From Ustulina deusta (Eukaryota; Ascomycota; Sordariomycetes; Xylariales; Xylariaceae), in the NCBI GenBank assembly GCA_023159155.1, contig JAJNNX010000044.1:372001-436000 (forward strand): DNA of 64,000 nucleotides, in the 5' to 3' direction. The translations under genes and the position numbers were made by a program. Below, piece after piece: positions 24,529-36,300 of this stretch (its first letter is position 1; every line of letters begins with the position of its first letter). The notes under the pieces are model-generated. The model made no database searches and had not been told where the DNA came from. It saw nothing but the letters and a program-made list of their open reading frames with translations.

Positions 24529-24989
24529 GTTGAATGATTGAGGAAAAGGTCTAAACCATGGCTGCTACCTTAATAAATACCTACTCCGAACATTTCGCAG
24601 CAGGCCTCTATTAAGTAATATCCCCGTTTAACGCATGAATGCCTTAAAAGGTATGCTACTAGGTAGGTACCTAGGTACCCTATCTACAATCAATCAGGTG
24701 ATGTTACACATTGTGGCGGGAGGATTTAAATTCTGGGAGATATATTAAGGCTAAATAAAACGTTCACGAGAGCTTCGATTTGATTATTGCCAAACTGTGT
24801 GAAATTCCAGAGATATTCTGTGTTTCCAACCTTCGGCCCGATTTCCATGTCAGTGTGCTTGTACAAGATAAACTTGATAATTACATATATCCATATATAT
24901 ATAAGTATCATCCCCTCTCCATTCCCGATTGACGTCACGAGCCTTTCTCCTCAGTTACTATCATTTCGAAGACACTGTGAACGAAGCTC
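24529..24989. other. Divergent promoter between UBE3D-like and questin-oxidase-like genes
   Basis: About 460 bp between two outward-facing genes. It contains a palindromic TAGGTAGGTACCTAGGTACC cluster near 24660-24680 and an AT-rich stretch near 24880-24905. No coding potential is seen. Confidence 0.5.
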
Positions 24990-26326
24990 ATGATGGCTTC
25001 GATTCTATCATATGTACCGGTTGTTAACCGGTTCATCAACAGCGATGATGGGCCTCGCTCTATCGACCTCCCACCCGTCGAGGTTCACAATGTGGAGACA
25101 GCGCCGGAGAAGCGTGCGAGAACCCTGAAGCATCTCTTGAGAGCAAACCACATTAACCATGCCATCCTTTTTCACGACTTGCGGTTTCACAATCACTTGC
25201 CGCATATCCTATGCTCGGCCTATCTTCTGGGCGCATCCGACACACAGATGCACGGTGTTTACGACGAAGAGTCCAAAACGCTAGAGCCTTGGGAGGCGTC
25301 CCCTGCTGAGGTCACCCAGGATGATTGGCGAACCTTCTGGGGGGACAAACGGTACCAACGTGCCTTTGTTGACTTCTTCGAAGATTCTTTGGTAATGAGA
25401 CACAATTACAATTGGAAGAAGGTGATAGAGGAATATCTGTACAGCGGCAAGGAACCACTGGTAAATTGTCTCATTGGTGGTCGTATGTCTCTCCGCCAGG
25501 GTTGCAGATTATCTATTTCTACTAACATTTGCAGTTGGCCACCCCCTTATTCATCTTGGATATGCCTATGAGATGGACAATAAGGAGATCGGCATGGAGG
25601 CCTTGGGGCTGGCTTCGACAGAGTACAATTTCTTACATAAGTACTTGGACGATCCATCGTACACGAAGCGGTCACCGCTCAAATCTTCAGACCCGCTAGA
25701 ATTGCTCACGAAAATGGCCAACGACCAGCGAGTGGGAGACCTTTTCAAGGAGCCCGGTTTCCAAAATCTTGAATCTCTCTTCGAGGATCACGAGGATCTC
25801 GTCATGGAGTACTGGAATGCATGGTCACTTGACGACCCGAAAAAACAGTTCCAAGAGTCCCAGGAGGCTGCAGTATCCCTCCTCGTAGCTACGGTGCCTC
25901 CGGGAACACATGCATACAATTTCGTCGTTGTCCACCTTCTTACAACAAGCCACGCAGTGCGAATACTTCTTCCCGTGATCCCAGCGAAATTTCACATCAG
26001 CCTGGTGCGACAGTGGTGGCTGTTGACGGTTGCTGTCTACGCCACTTACAAGTGTCCCAAGATCGACCCAGACAATCTAAAGCCAAGTGACGTAGCTGGG
26101 AAGCAATGGAATTATGTGGAAGATAAGGCGCTCAACAGTGCTTACGCGACAGACGCACACTTCGTCAAAGGTCTGGTTGCCTCTATTCACCACATCAAGT
26201 CAGAGCTAACGGTGTCCAGCTATACGTGCGATAAAAGAAGCGGCAAGGACATGGGGAGATGTGCATGAGCACTATCTCGCGGCGGCCGTCCGGTTTGTCG
26301 ATGACTTTGAAGGATGGGTATTCTAG
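24990..26326 (+). CDS. Questin oxidase-like protein (DUF4243 family)
   Basis: Predicted 411-aa protein from exons 24990-25482, 25535-26170 and 26220-26326. The family includes questin oxidase, a cofactor-poor Baeyer-Villiger-type enzyme that cleaves the anthraquinone ring in geodin-type pathways; many members have no known substrate. Family-like features are HNHLPHILCSAYLLGAS, GLGHPLIHLGYAYEM (formed across intron 1), the His-rich HLLTTSHAVRILLP, and the C-terminal block AIRAIKEAARTWGDVHEHYLAAAVRF. The second intron is only 49 nt. It has a GCTAAC branch site but a poor donor (GTCTGG); without its removal the reading frame leaves the conserved C-terminus. RAD17 lies between this gene and the polyketide synthase, so membership of the same pathway is possible but not shown. 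Confidence 0.83.
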
Positions 26327-27058
26327 TATTCATGCTGACTGTACCCCGATGCCAAAAAGCAATATGTTAATTTTGTGGTCTGTTTTCTCCTTTTCTTTTT
26401 TTTCCCCCCTTCTTTGCCTTGCTTCACTGGGCGTGGGAGACTGTAGCTTTACTCGCGGGAGACTGACATAACGTTATTATTGCTAAAGTACAGTGTTCTC
26501 AATCCCTGTATGCCTAGGATCTATAATAAATTGTATAATTAATTCTGAATAACTAAGTTATTATTATATGTATATATGGGTATGTGTGTAAAGTAGTAGC
26601 CTAAGGTACCTTAAGTACTATACAAAGGTTTTTGTTTCAAGAAGAGAGTCTCTTGCGAGATCTTGTCCAACTTTGAATCTTCAAAGGGGTGGTCAGGGCC
26701 TACTTTCTACTGTAGGTAATCTGATTGGTAATACCTAGGGTAGTCTGTCACCTGACAGCGCGCATTTATACCTACCTACTTAGGTACTTGGTAGTGACAG
26801 TAGAGGAGACTTGTGCCGGAAAGCATGGGCTAACACCACTAATACCCCCTCCAAAAGCCACTAAGCTCAATTGACCCTCCCATCGAGAAACTACGTCAAG
26901 GTCATCTTGAACTTCATGATCGACTTATTCCTCTAGTCGCGGCGTTGTATATCCTACACTAAACATATCTTACAGTAAATACTATGCAATTGCGGAATTG
27001 CATTGCTGATTGAACTCAAAAAACACCGGCCGATGCCGTTCCAAGCATCAAATGCAAC
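26327..27058. other. Intergenic region before RAD17
   Basis: No gene seen. The start (26510-26600) is AT-rich and is probably the 3' end of the preceding transcript. TACCTA/TAGGTA repeats occur at 26730-26800. The rest would hold the RAD17 promoter. Confidence 0.5.
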
Positions 27059-29701
27059 ATGGCGCCGCCTGCGAAGCGGGTGAAGCGGAACACAGTGCAA
27101 GCTTCAGAAGACAAAGAAGACGCAAAACCGGTCGTCAACACGCTTGCCAACTACCTCGTCTCGTCGCCCGACGCGAAACCGAAGACGGCCTCTGCCGACG
27201 TTGCCCCCTCTCCGAGCCCGACCCGAAAGGTGTCTCGTCTAGTCGCCCGTCAACCCTCCAAGCCCCTCCAATCCTTCGCTCTCAATGGCTCAAGTGCGAG
27301 GAGTGGGAAGAAGAGTACAAGCACAAGTCCGGAGAAGAGCAGGGCCAGGCCGCCGGCCAAGGGGAAATGCGACGAGAAGGGCAAGACGGCTGATCTGAAG
27401 ACCTTATTCTCGAAGCAAGCCGAAAGGGCTGTAACACGGCCGCCAGTCAAGTTGGATGATATAATAAGCGACCCAATATCCGACGATGACGATGTGGGAG
27501 AGCACAGGGCTGCAACGGCTAGTCACGTCGGTCTAGCTTCTCGAAAGCGCTTCAAGGATTCGTCCGTTAGCAATACTATTACGTCTACACCCACCGCCTC
27601 GAGCCAGAAGTTCATACGGCCGCCGTTGCACCCGCGGGATCCTAGCGCAGATGACGAACAGAGGCCATGGTCTGAGAGATTTGGTCCCACGAACTTGAGC
27701 GAGCTTGCCGTTCACAAGAAAAAGGTTGCGGATGTTAGGAGGTGGCTTGAGGAGGTCATGGCTGGCCGAATGCGGCAGCGACTGCTTATTCTCAAGGGAG
27801 CAGCCGGGACTGGGAAAACCACTACATTGCGGCTCCTTGCTAAGGACATGCGGTGCGAAATCCTTGAATGGCGGAACCCGGCGGCATCTCCCGGGGGGCA
27901 TCAAGGCTTCCAATCCGTTTCGGTTCAGTTTGGAGAGTTCATGGGAAGAGGAGGCAAGTTCTCCCAGTTGGACCTCGGCCTAGAAGATTCACCGTCTAAA
28001 AACAACGAGGTCGGCGATGGCGCCCCGAAGATCATGCTCATTGAGGAGTTCCCTAATACATTTGCTCGCTCGTCCACGGTTGTGACATCCTTTCGAAAGG
28101 CCGTCTTGCAGTTTCTAACGACGAATACTCCATCGCTGTCTCTCTTTGGAAAGTCGACTTCTAGAGATCCAATTACACCGGTCGTTATGATCATATCTGA
28201 GACTCTTTTGACAACCACTTCCGCATCTGCGGATAGCTTTACAACCCATCGATTGCTAGGTCCTGAAATAACCCGTCACCCTGGAACCTGCATCATAGAG
28301 TTCAATGCTATAGCGCCGACGCTTCTCGCTGCCGCTCTGGAGTTAGTAGTACAGAAAGAAGCCAAAAAATCCGGCAGGCGGCGGACTCCAGGACCCCTTG
28401 TGCTCCAAAAATTAGGCGAGATTGGGGATATCAGAAGCGCTGTCTCTTCCCTTCAATTTCTCTGCTTGAAAGGCGATGCAGAGGCTGATTGGGGGTCTCA
28501 AGTTAACTTCGGTAAACCAAAACGGTCGATCAAAAGCTCCGTCTCCTTGACACGAGGAGAAGCGGAAACACTACAACTCATTTCACAGCGAGAGGCAAGT
28601 TTAGGCATATTTCATGCGATTGGAAAAGTCGTATACAACAAACGAGAGGAGGAACCGATAGACCCCCGATCTCTAGAAGGAAGGGCCGAATCACTGCCTG
28701 ATTATTTAGCTTTATGTTCACGACCAAAGAGATCTGAGGTCTCCGTCGACAGCCTAATTGATGAAACCGGAACCGATACGCATACCTTTATTTCAGCTCT
28801 CCATGAGAATTACGTTTTGTCTTGCGAATCAAATACGAACTCCTTTCTAGACTACATGGGGGGATGTATCGACTATCTATCTGAGAGTGATCTTCTGTGT
28901 CCTTCTTGGGATGTGTTCTTTGGTGGGCGTGGCACTGGCGGGTTGGGGTTTTTGGGTCGGGATTCAGCCAGTCATGCGCTACGCCAGGAAGAGATTTCAT
29001 TCCAAGTTGCCACACGTGGTTTGCTTTTCTCTCTTCCCAACCCAGTCAGGAGGAAGGCGAGCGGGTCTAGACGAGGCGGTGGTGATGCATTCAAGATGTT
29101 CTACCCCACGAGTCTCAAACTATGGCGAGAGAAAGAGGAGCTGGAAAGTCTAGTCGACCACTGGTCTTCTGTTTTATTAAGGGGCGACGACTCCGAGCAT
29201 AATGTAACTGATGGCGCATCCGCTTTCCGGCGCCCGAAAAATACCACCACCGGTCAACGGCTTGCCAACCAAATGTCTCGGCGAAACCCTGGTCAGGTGA
29301 AGCAGGCGGAACTGAGCCCAGAACAGACACCAGATCAGTCCACCGCGTTGCTATCCCTTGGAAGCTCTGCTCGCCGCGAAATGTTACTGGAAAGACTGCC
29401 TTATATGTCCCACATCGTTCGCCGACGCAGAATACCCGGCCTTGCTGTCCCATTAAGAGAAATCGAGAAAGTTGTATCGTTTTCAGGCATTAGTTCAGCT
29501 GTTGACGAGGATGCTGTGGACCTGGACGAAAACTCAGGAGGTGGGGCTGAAGAAGCCTGGGCCACAGACAAACCTACCGAAGAATCGTCGCCGCGAAAGA
29601 AGCGCTTTGCCATACGGCGTAGCAGCCATGATGGAGGCTCTGTGCCTTCTTTACAAGTGCAGAAACTTGTGTTGAGTGACGATGATATAGAAGATGACTG
29701 A
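27059..29701 (+). CDS. RAD17: DNA-damage checkpoint clamp loader Rad17 (Rad24 family)
   Basis: Single-exon protein of 880 aa. Rad17 replaces the large RFC subunit and loads the 9-1-1 clamp on damaged DNA to start checkpoint signalling in the nucleus. The N-terminal 200 residues are basic and Ser/Pro-rich, with nuclear-localisation-like KRVKR. The AAA+ module begins with PWSERFGPTNLSELAVHKKKV, as in the family. Walker A is GAAGTGKTT at about residues 247-255. Walker B is IMLIEEFPN at about 325-333. The last 100 residues are acidic and end in a Ser/Asp-rich tail (LSDDDIEDD). The length is normal for filamentous fungi and no lesion is seen. The gene faces the 3' end of the polyketide synthase gene. 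Confidence 0.95.
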   Translation: MAPPAKRVKRNTVQASEDKEDAKPVVNTLANYLVSSPDAKPKTASADVAPSPSPTRKVSRLVARQPSKPLQSFALNGSSARSGKKSTSTSPEKSRARPPAKGKCDEKGKTADLKTLFSKQAERAVTRPPVKLDDIISDPISDDDDVGEHRAATASHVGLASRKRFKDSSVSNTITSTPTASSQKFIRPPLHPRDPSADDEQRPWSERFGPTNLSELAVHKKKVADVRRWLEEVMAGRMRQRLLILKGAAGTGKTTTLRLLAKDMRCEILEWRNPAASPGGHQGFQSVSVQFGEFMGRGGKFSQLDLGLEDSPSKNNEVGDGAPKIMLIEEFPNTFARSSTVVTSFRKAVLQFLTTNTPSLSLFGKSTSRDPITPVVMIISETLLTTTSASADSFTTHRLLGPEITRHPGTCIIEFNAIAPTLLAAALELVVQKEAKKSGRRRTPGPLVLQKLGEIGDIRSAVSSLQFLCLKGDAEADWGSQVNFGKPKRSIKSSVSLTRGEAETLQLISQREASLGIFHAIGKVVYNKREEEPIDPRSLEGRAESLPDYLALCSRPKRSEVSVDSLIDETGTDTHTFISALHENYVLSCESNTNSFLDYMGGCIDYLSESDLLCPSWDVFFGGRGTGGLGFLGRDSASHALRQEEISFQVATRGLLFSLPNPVRRKASGSRRGGGDAFKMFYPTSLKLWREKEELESLVDHWSSVLLRGDDSEHNVTDGASAFRRPKNTTTGQRLANQMSRRNPGQVKQAELSPEQTPDQSTALLSLGSSARREMLLERLPYMSHIVRRRRIPGLAVPLREIEKVVSFSGISSAVDEDAVDLDENSGGGAEEAWATDKPTEESSPRKKRFAIRRSSHDGGSVPSLQVQKLVLSDDDIEDD

Positions 29702-30342
29702 TTCATGTTAGTGGTGAGACCAATATGTCCTAAAACGCGAGGAATAGGCGTATAACAACGGGCATGATGGTATGCGTGGATCACTGTCGTCACTGGTTAG
29801 GGGGTTACTTAATGGGATCAGGGGTTCTGAGTGTTAACCCCGGGTCCGTGGGTATATTGTTCTTGAGAGATAGCCGTCACCTAGAAATGAAGTGTTCGCG
29901 AAGGATTGGACTCTTCCATGCTCTCCGAACCGATTCCAGTCCACCAACCAACACGTCGGAATGCAGGAAGAGGCCTCCTTAATCCTAGTTTCGCTAGCTC
30001 CATCGGCTATTTGGATTTATAAAATCTGATAAACTCACTACAGACGCAGTTGTCCCCATTTTGTAGTAATAATATAAGATAATGAGCTGGAAGGTCAAGA
30101 GGCTCTTGTATCGTATATGTCCTTCCAAACGCGACGTTTTAGCTAGTGCACGAATGGGACTCTCACCGCCCAATCAAAGGTCCAACTACCTAGTAGCAAA
30201 GGATCAGCAGAGGAGGCATGCAACTACAGCAGTATTACTCCGTTATGTGGCAATGGCCCTCCACCCCTGACTTATCTCCCTGTGGGCAAAAATAAAATAA
30301 AAATAAAAAAGAGGAGGAAAGCCAGCTTGTAATATCAACCCC
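29702..30342. other. Convergent 3' region of RAD17 and PKS
   Basis: 640 bp between facing stop codons. It holds only short frames and an A-rich run (30290-30312) just after the PKS stop. It marks the left border of the polyketide locus. Confidence 0.55.
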
Positions 30343-33300
30343 CTATGTCGAGCGGATCTTTTCCGCCACCACGAGCCCCAAAGAGATGCTTGTCGCACCT
30401 CCCAGTATTTCAAAAACCGCCACGTCCACTTTGACCGACTTCAGAAGCCAATTCCGGATTTCCAAGGCAATTAAAGAATCTACCCCATATGCATGCAGTG
30501 GCTGTGATACATCGAAGGTCTCTTGTGGCATGGACAAGACTTTAGCCAGCTTACTGGCGATCCCGTTTGCCACGATATCTCCAGCTTCCAGATGCGACTT
30601 GGCGTTCTTGATGCCTGTCCATAGGTCCTCTGCGCTTCCCCCACTAGTCGCAGAGTTCTGGTCACTCCCTGACGCCGGCACCTGGTGCAGGTTGAGGAAC
30701 ATGGGCTCGGACATCCAGTCCGACGGCTCGTTGCCGCGGGCGATGACATCGGCCGGGATGTCGAGACCTGTGATGATCTGTGGCGCTAACACATCCGCTG
30801 CGTCCCGAGCTGGGTTGCAATAGTAGTCGAGCAAAGCAAATACTTCGGCTTGAGACATCATCATCACGGATCTCATAGTGATGAGCCGCTCTGCCATTCC
30901 CGCATTTTCGGCCACATAGCCCTCGTCTTCTAGCGGCCCGAGATCTAACGACACAGCTTTCTCGCCTCGCCTGATTCGGTACTTGGCCAATTCGTCTTGG
31001 TATGTGTTCCCAGCCGCATAATTGGCTTGGCCCTGAGCCCCTATGATGCCAGAAACCGACGATAGCATGATGAAAAAGTCCAAGTCGCGCGGGAGTTGTT
31101 GATGTAGATTCCACGAACCGGACACCTTTGGGGCCAGAGACGCCGTCCAGGCTTCTGAGCTCATATTATGGAAGACACCATCCTAGATGAATATAGTTAG
31201 CTTTGTCGCTGCAATATGAAAATTCTCATGGTGCCATACCCTGAGGTCCATGGCAGCCTGTATGCATCCCTTGATGGGCGGCATGAATTGACGGCAGTGG
31301 TCTAACACTGCTTGGAGCGACCCGACATCTCCGACATTACACCGAGGACAGTACAAGTCCACGCCAATTCGACGAAGCTCGTCCACAAAAGCGATAGACT
31401 TCTCCGATTGTGCACCAGAGCGAGATAAGAGGACGAGATGCCGAGCACCTCTTGCAACCATCCATCGAGCAATACTTCGACCTTGCCCACCCAAGCCTCC
31501 TGATATGATGAATGTCTGATTTGACGCGAACTTCGTCTCTGGCTTTGCCCTTATGACCACCTCGGCGTAGGTTAGCGACATGAGGTAAAGCTTCAGAGAC
31601 TGATATTTCTAATGAATACTCACAGGAATAATCGTGCTAGAGTCAATCTCCACCACAACCCGCCCAGCATTCGTACCGCTTTGCAGGTATCTGAAGGCGG
31701 ACTCGACATCGGTAACGGGGAACACTTTCATCGGTGAAGGCGTTCGTAGCTTACCTTGATTGAATAGATCTGTGATATGCTTGAGGGTTTCGCCAATCAG
31801 TTCCGGCCGCTCCTTGGTCATGGCTCCTATATCCACAGCGCTGAATGACACGTTCCGAGCAAACTGATACATGGGCAACGTGTTGTGGGAAAAGATGTCT
31901 CGTTTACCGATTTCAATGAACCTGCCATATGGTGCTATACACTCCCACGAGGCAACCAAGGCATCACCAGCAAGTGAATTCAATACAACGTCAACCCCCT
32001 TGTATTCAGTGAGACGTTTGATGCCTTGGGAGAACTCGAGGTTGCGGCTGTTGAAAATATGTTCGGATGGAATCCCGTAGAGAGTTTGGAGCAAGTTGCT
32101 CTTGCTTGTCGAGCTAACAGTCGTATATATAGTAGCACCACGAAGCTGGGCTACTTGGATAGCCGCCTGGCCAGTCCCTCCAGCTCCAGAATGAATAAGG
32201 ATAGTCTCTCCGGGCTGAATATTGGCCAGCCGGATCAGAGAGTGGTACGCCGTCACAAAGTTCGTAACGGAGGCTCCCGCCTCGGCAAATGACAGGTTAT
32301 GGGGGATCTTGGCGGCTAACGCCCCGTGGCATCGGAGTCGTCCTCGGAAAGCGTCAAGCTTGTTCACCAGGACACGGTCTCCTACTTCATGTGGGCATTT
32401 CGAGCCTGCTCGGAGGACCACCCCAGCACATTCGGTACCCAACGTGTCCTCATCCACACGACCCAGCGCCACAAGGCAATCCTTGAAGTTGATTCCGACA
32501 GCCTTGACTTCAATTTCAACCTCGTGCGGCTCCAAGTTCTCGAGGCCATTGTTGATCTCTTCTTCCGAGTCAATGCCTTCAAAGTAGAGAGAGTCCAAGA
32601 GCCCGGGCTGCCTGATTCTCAGTTGAAGGTTTTGCTCTCCGAATCTTTGTTCTCGCTGCACACTCTCGGCCATTAGATCATGCACCTTGGAATTCAGCTT
32701 GGCTGATTCGCCAACGCGCGGAATGGTCAACAAGTCTTCTACCTGGACCAGCTCCGGCTCGAATCTGTGTCCGCTCAATCCTTGTAGGAAGTTCACTGTG
32801 ATAAACCTGAGATTCGCTTCCAAAACATCTTTTTGACTTGAGTCCACGACAGCTGTCGCGAATGTCGATTCTTGTTTTTCCATCCGCAAGGTCCTGAATA
32901 AACCTTCGATAGGGCCGATGCCATTCACCTTGTCCGTGCATCCAGACTTGTCCGACAGCCACAGGACGGATTGCGACTGGGTGCAAATTGTGTGGAATGT
33001 GGCATACTGAGACGCGTTGAGGCCGGCTAGAGACGGCCAAGTGCTGTCTTGTATGACGACAGTGAACATTTCTTCCAGTTTGCCCAGGCGTGATGTCCCG
33101 TCGAGGCTAGTCTCCAGCACCTCGCCCTTGGTCGCCTCGTTGAGAGCCGTTATAACGCCGCTTACGACGGGTGAGTTCACATACTCCGTAACCCCAGAGA
33201 CCACGAGGAATTTTTCGCGCGGCTTTAATACCTGAAGACTTCCATTGACCAGCTTCTCGTGGGGAAGGGCAGAGGAGATAATCATGCTCATCAACAAACT

Positions 33301-36300
33301 TTGCTCGGTTTTTCCATCATGGACTACCACGTCAGCGCCGGTGAAACCTGATTTCTTGAGCTCGGCATCCCACTGCGTCACAGTCGCAAATGGCCTGTCT
33401 TTTCTCCAGTCCTCTGAGCCTAGTAATTCTTCGTCAGCTCCGCCCCTTTGCGGTCGAGAAACAAGAAGACGCTCATACTGTGCCACCACTGGGGTAGAAA
33501 GCCTAAGATGGACTGAATCAAATCCGACGTTTGGCTAGTTATTTCGACAAGAACTAATTTTGCACCACTGTTATATCGCTGCTGTTAGCAGATAATTACA
33601 CAACCTGAACCCGGCTTACTTACTCCTTCATTAACGCCCGGAGATTGGTCAGTGCCTGTCCAATTGATTTCGCTGTATGTAGCACCTATTCAACTTCATT
33701 AGCAAATATCAAGTCGCAGTACTGAATGTATACTGACGTTCGGTGCGATAACAAGGTCATAGCGATCGGCATCGTCTAGTTGTGGAACTGGGTCCTCGAG
33801 ATCCAAGACACGGCCCTTCATCTTTGGTGGCGACCCGAAAACACCAACGACACTTTCCGCGAGTTCCAGAGCATTATCAGCAATGTCATACTTTGAATAG
33901 AGTTGAATGGTACCATTCACAGTATACATCTTCAAAGTATCGACTGTGAGTCTCGATACTGCCCCAGTGCTAGCTCCTATTTGCAAGACCCCCATACCCG
34001 GGTTTTGATGTGCCAAGGTTTCGATGTATCGTCGAAAGGACGGTAAGAACCCGGCATCTTCGCTTAGCAGACTAAACAAATCTTGAAGGATTCCTTTGTC
34101 CGATAGCTCGTTCAAGGCGACCAACTTCCCCCGAAGTATTGGCTCATAGGAGCTGGAAAATTGCGTCACAATCTCGCCAAGGCGACCAAGGGATTTCAGA
34201 TTGTTGCGCATAGCCTCAAACTGGTCGTCATCAACGTCATCAGGACATTTCAGGGATTCGTCTAGCAAATATTTCTTTCCAAGTGGCCCAGCACGGCTCT
34301 GAATCCAGTGGAATTGTTTCTCGATTGACGGCAGTGTCACCACATCCGAGCTGCGCATAGACATGGCCGTTCTTCTGATGAGAGCGCCCTGATATGTTTC
34401 AAGGTGGGCAAGACGCTCGCGATAACGAGGCTCTCCAAGTAGACCGTCGCTGATATATTTCAGCGTCTGTTGATGGCTCATTGAGTCGATCACCGGTTTG
34501 TATACTAGATCGTAACAGAGTCTCTTGACATTTGGCTGGTCAGTCCACGATGCGTGAGCACCGATGTTGTCTGTAATTGAGGTCATCTCAAACCCATCAG
34601 TTCTTAGCAGCAAGGTCCTGTTGTCATGACTATCCACGGCATTTATGGAGGATATACACAGGCGAGAGCTTGTGGTAACTGTAGACACATGGACTTTCAC
34701 ATAGCTCCTTGGTTTGGTGTTTACCAACCCATCCTGCGAAACATACAGACGGGACACGTAAGTAGGAATCCAGGTCGATGGCCGGTTACTGTCGTCATCA
34801 TGAGCCACGGCAAGTAACATCAGTTGGAACATGCTGTCGAGGGATCCGGGATGGATAACAGCTGGAATACTGTGGTCAGGAGCACTCTGCTCTACATGAA
34901 TCCCAACGTGTGCAAATAACTGGCCGCAGTTATTCCGATGCGCTTTCTCGACGCGCTGAAAAGCAGGGCCGTAGTAATAACCGTTCTTCAGTGCTCGCTT
35001 ATAAAGCTCCGTCGGGGCCATACCGTGGGTATAAGTAGTGTCTGACTCGCGAATCATGTCCTCAATATGCTGAGACTGGCGATCATCCTGCTCTCGGAAC
35101 TCAAGGGTAGCTCGATCCTTCGTAACTACCATAATGGAGCCACGGCAGACCTCGGAGAAATTTTCGTCGTGGCGCAAATATAGTGCGAATGTAGCCCAAG
35201 CGTTGTTCTTGTTGGAAACGTTGGTGCCGGGTTTCAGAGCGAATTCTATCTCGACACCCGAGTCATCCTCTGGAATGGACAGGGGTGAGAGAATGCTAGT
35301 TTCCTTGATCTCAAATCCTCTGATATCCAAGCCAGAGCTGATCTGTTTCATGGCTTCAATCGCCATAACTAGCATTCCAGCCCCTGGATACAATATGTCA
35401 CCGTTGACCTAGTTTGCTTAGTGATGTGAGTTGCATAAAATGGGAGCGAAATACTCACCTTGTGATCTTGGAGCCATGGTATCGAGGATACCTTCAAGAC
35501 GTTGCGCCAACGTGGCGCTATGGGGTTCCAATCTGGAACGGGGGTTCCTAGAAACTCATTGTATGATACAGACATAAGTCTTATATTTCTGCTAATGCGA
35601 GGCTCGTCCCAGAAGATCTGTGAATCATTGAAGGGATAAAGCGGCAATGTAGGCATTGACGGCGGTGGCGAGTCGGGAAATGTGGGAAACCCGTTAACCT
35701 GTACCATATCAATTTGGAAGCCAATGCAATGTAGTTGACCCACGGTCTCCAGTAAAGTTTGGGCAGCCGATGTGCCTTTCCGGAGGCAAGAGTAATAAGG
35801 AATGTTGGTTTTTGATGTCGAGGCAGTCTTTGCCACTTCCCGGATCGATGCACGAAGTGTTGAGTGCGGCCCGATTTCTACCAAAGTATGGACAGATGCA
35901 AAATTGCGGTGGCTGAGGTCAAGCTTCTTTCTTGCTTCTTTCATAGAATCTCGGTAAACTCGTGCTACTGCTTGGGAGAAAAAAACGGTCGAGACCATGT
36001 TTCGAACCCAGTAATCGCTTGAGCAGAGTTCTGCGGTGGTAATGACATCGCCTGTGACCGTGGAAACCATATTGACATGTAGTTGCCGAGGTTCCCCCTG
36101 AGTAATTTTGCCAATGTACTGTCCATACGAGGCTGAGATTCTGTTCATGTGGGCGCTGTGATAAGCGACTGGCACCTTGAGAACGCGAGCAAATACGCCG
36201 TCTTCTTCGAGCCGCGCCTTCAGAGTCATAATTAGATCCACATCCCCAGATACTGTAATGTTCTGGGGACTGTTTTCGCATGCCACGCAGAGGATACCGT

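Noticed and set aside
24990..26326. Questin-oxidase-like gene as part of the polyketide cluster
   Set aside because: RAD17 lies between them, and DUF4243 proteins occur widely outside clusters. The substrate class (anthraquinones) would also not come from a highly reducing PKS.
33419..33489. Apparent frame change between MT and ER regions of the PKS
   Set aside because: A short GTATGA..ACTAG intron (33478-33420) with a GCTGAC branch site joins WWHS to SEDW in phase.
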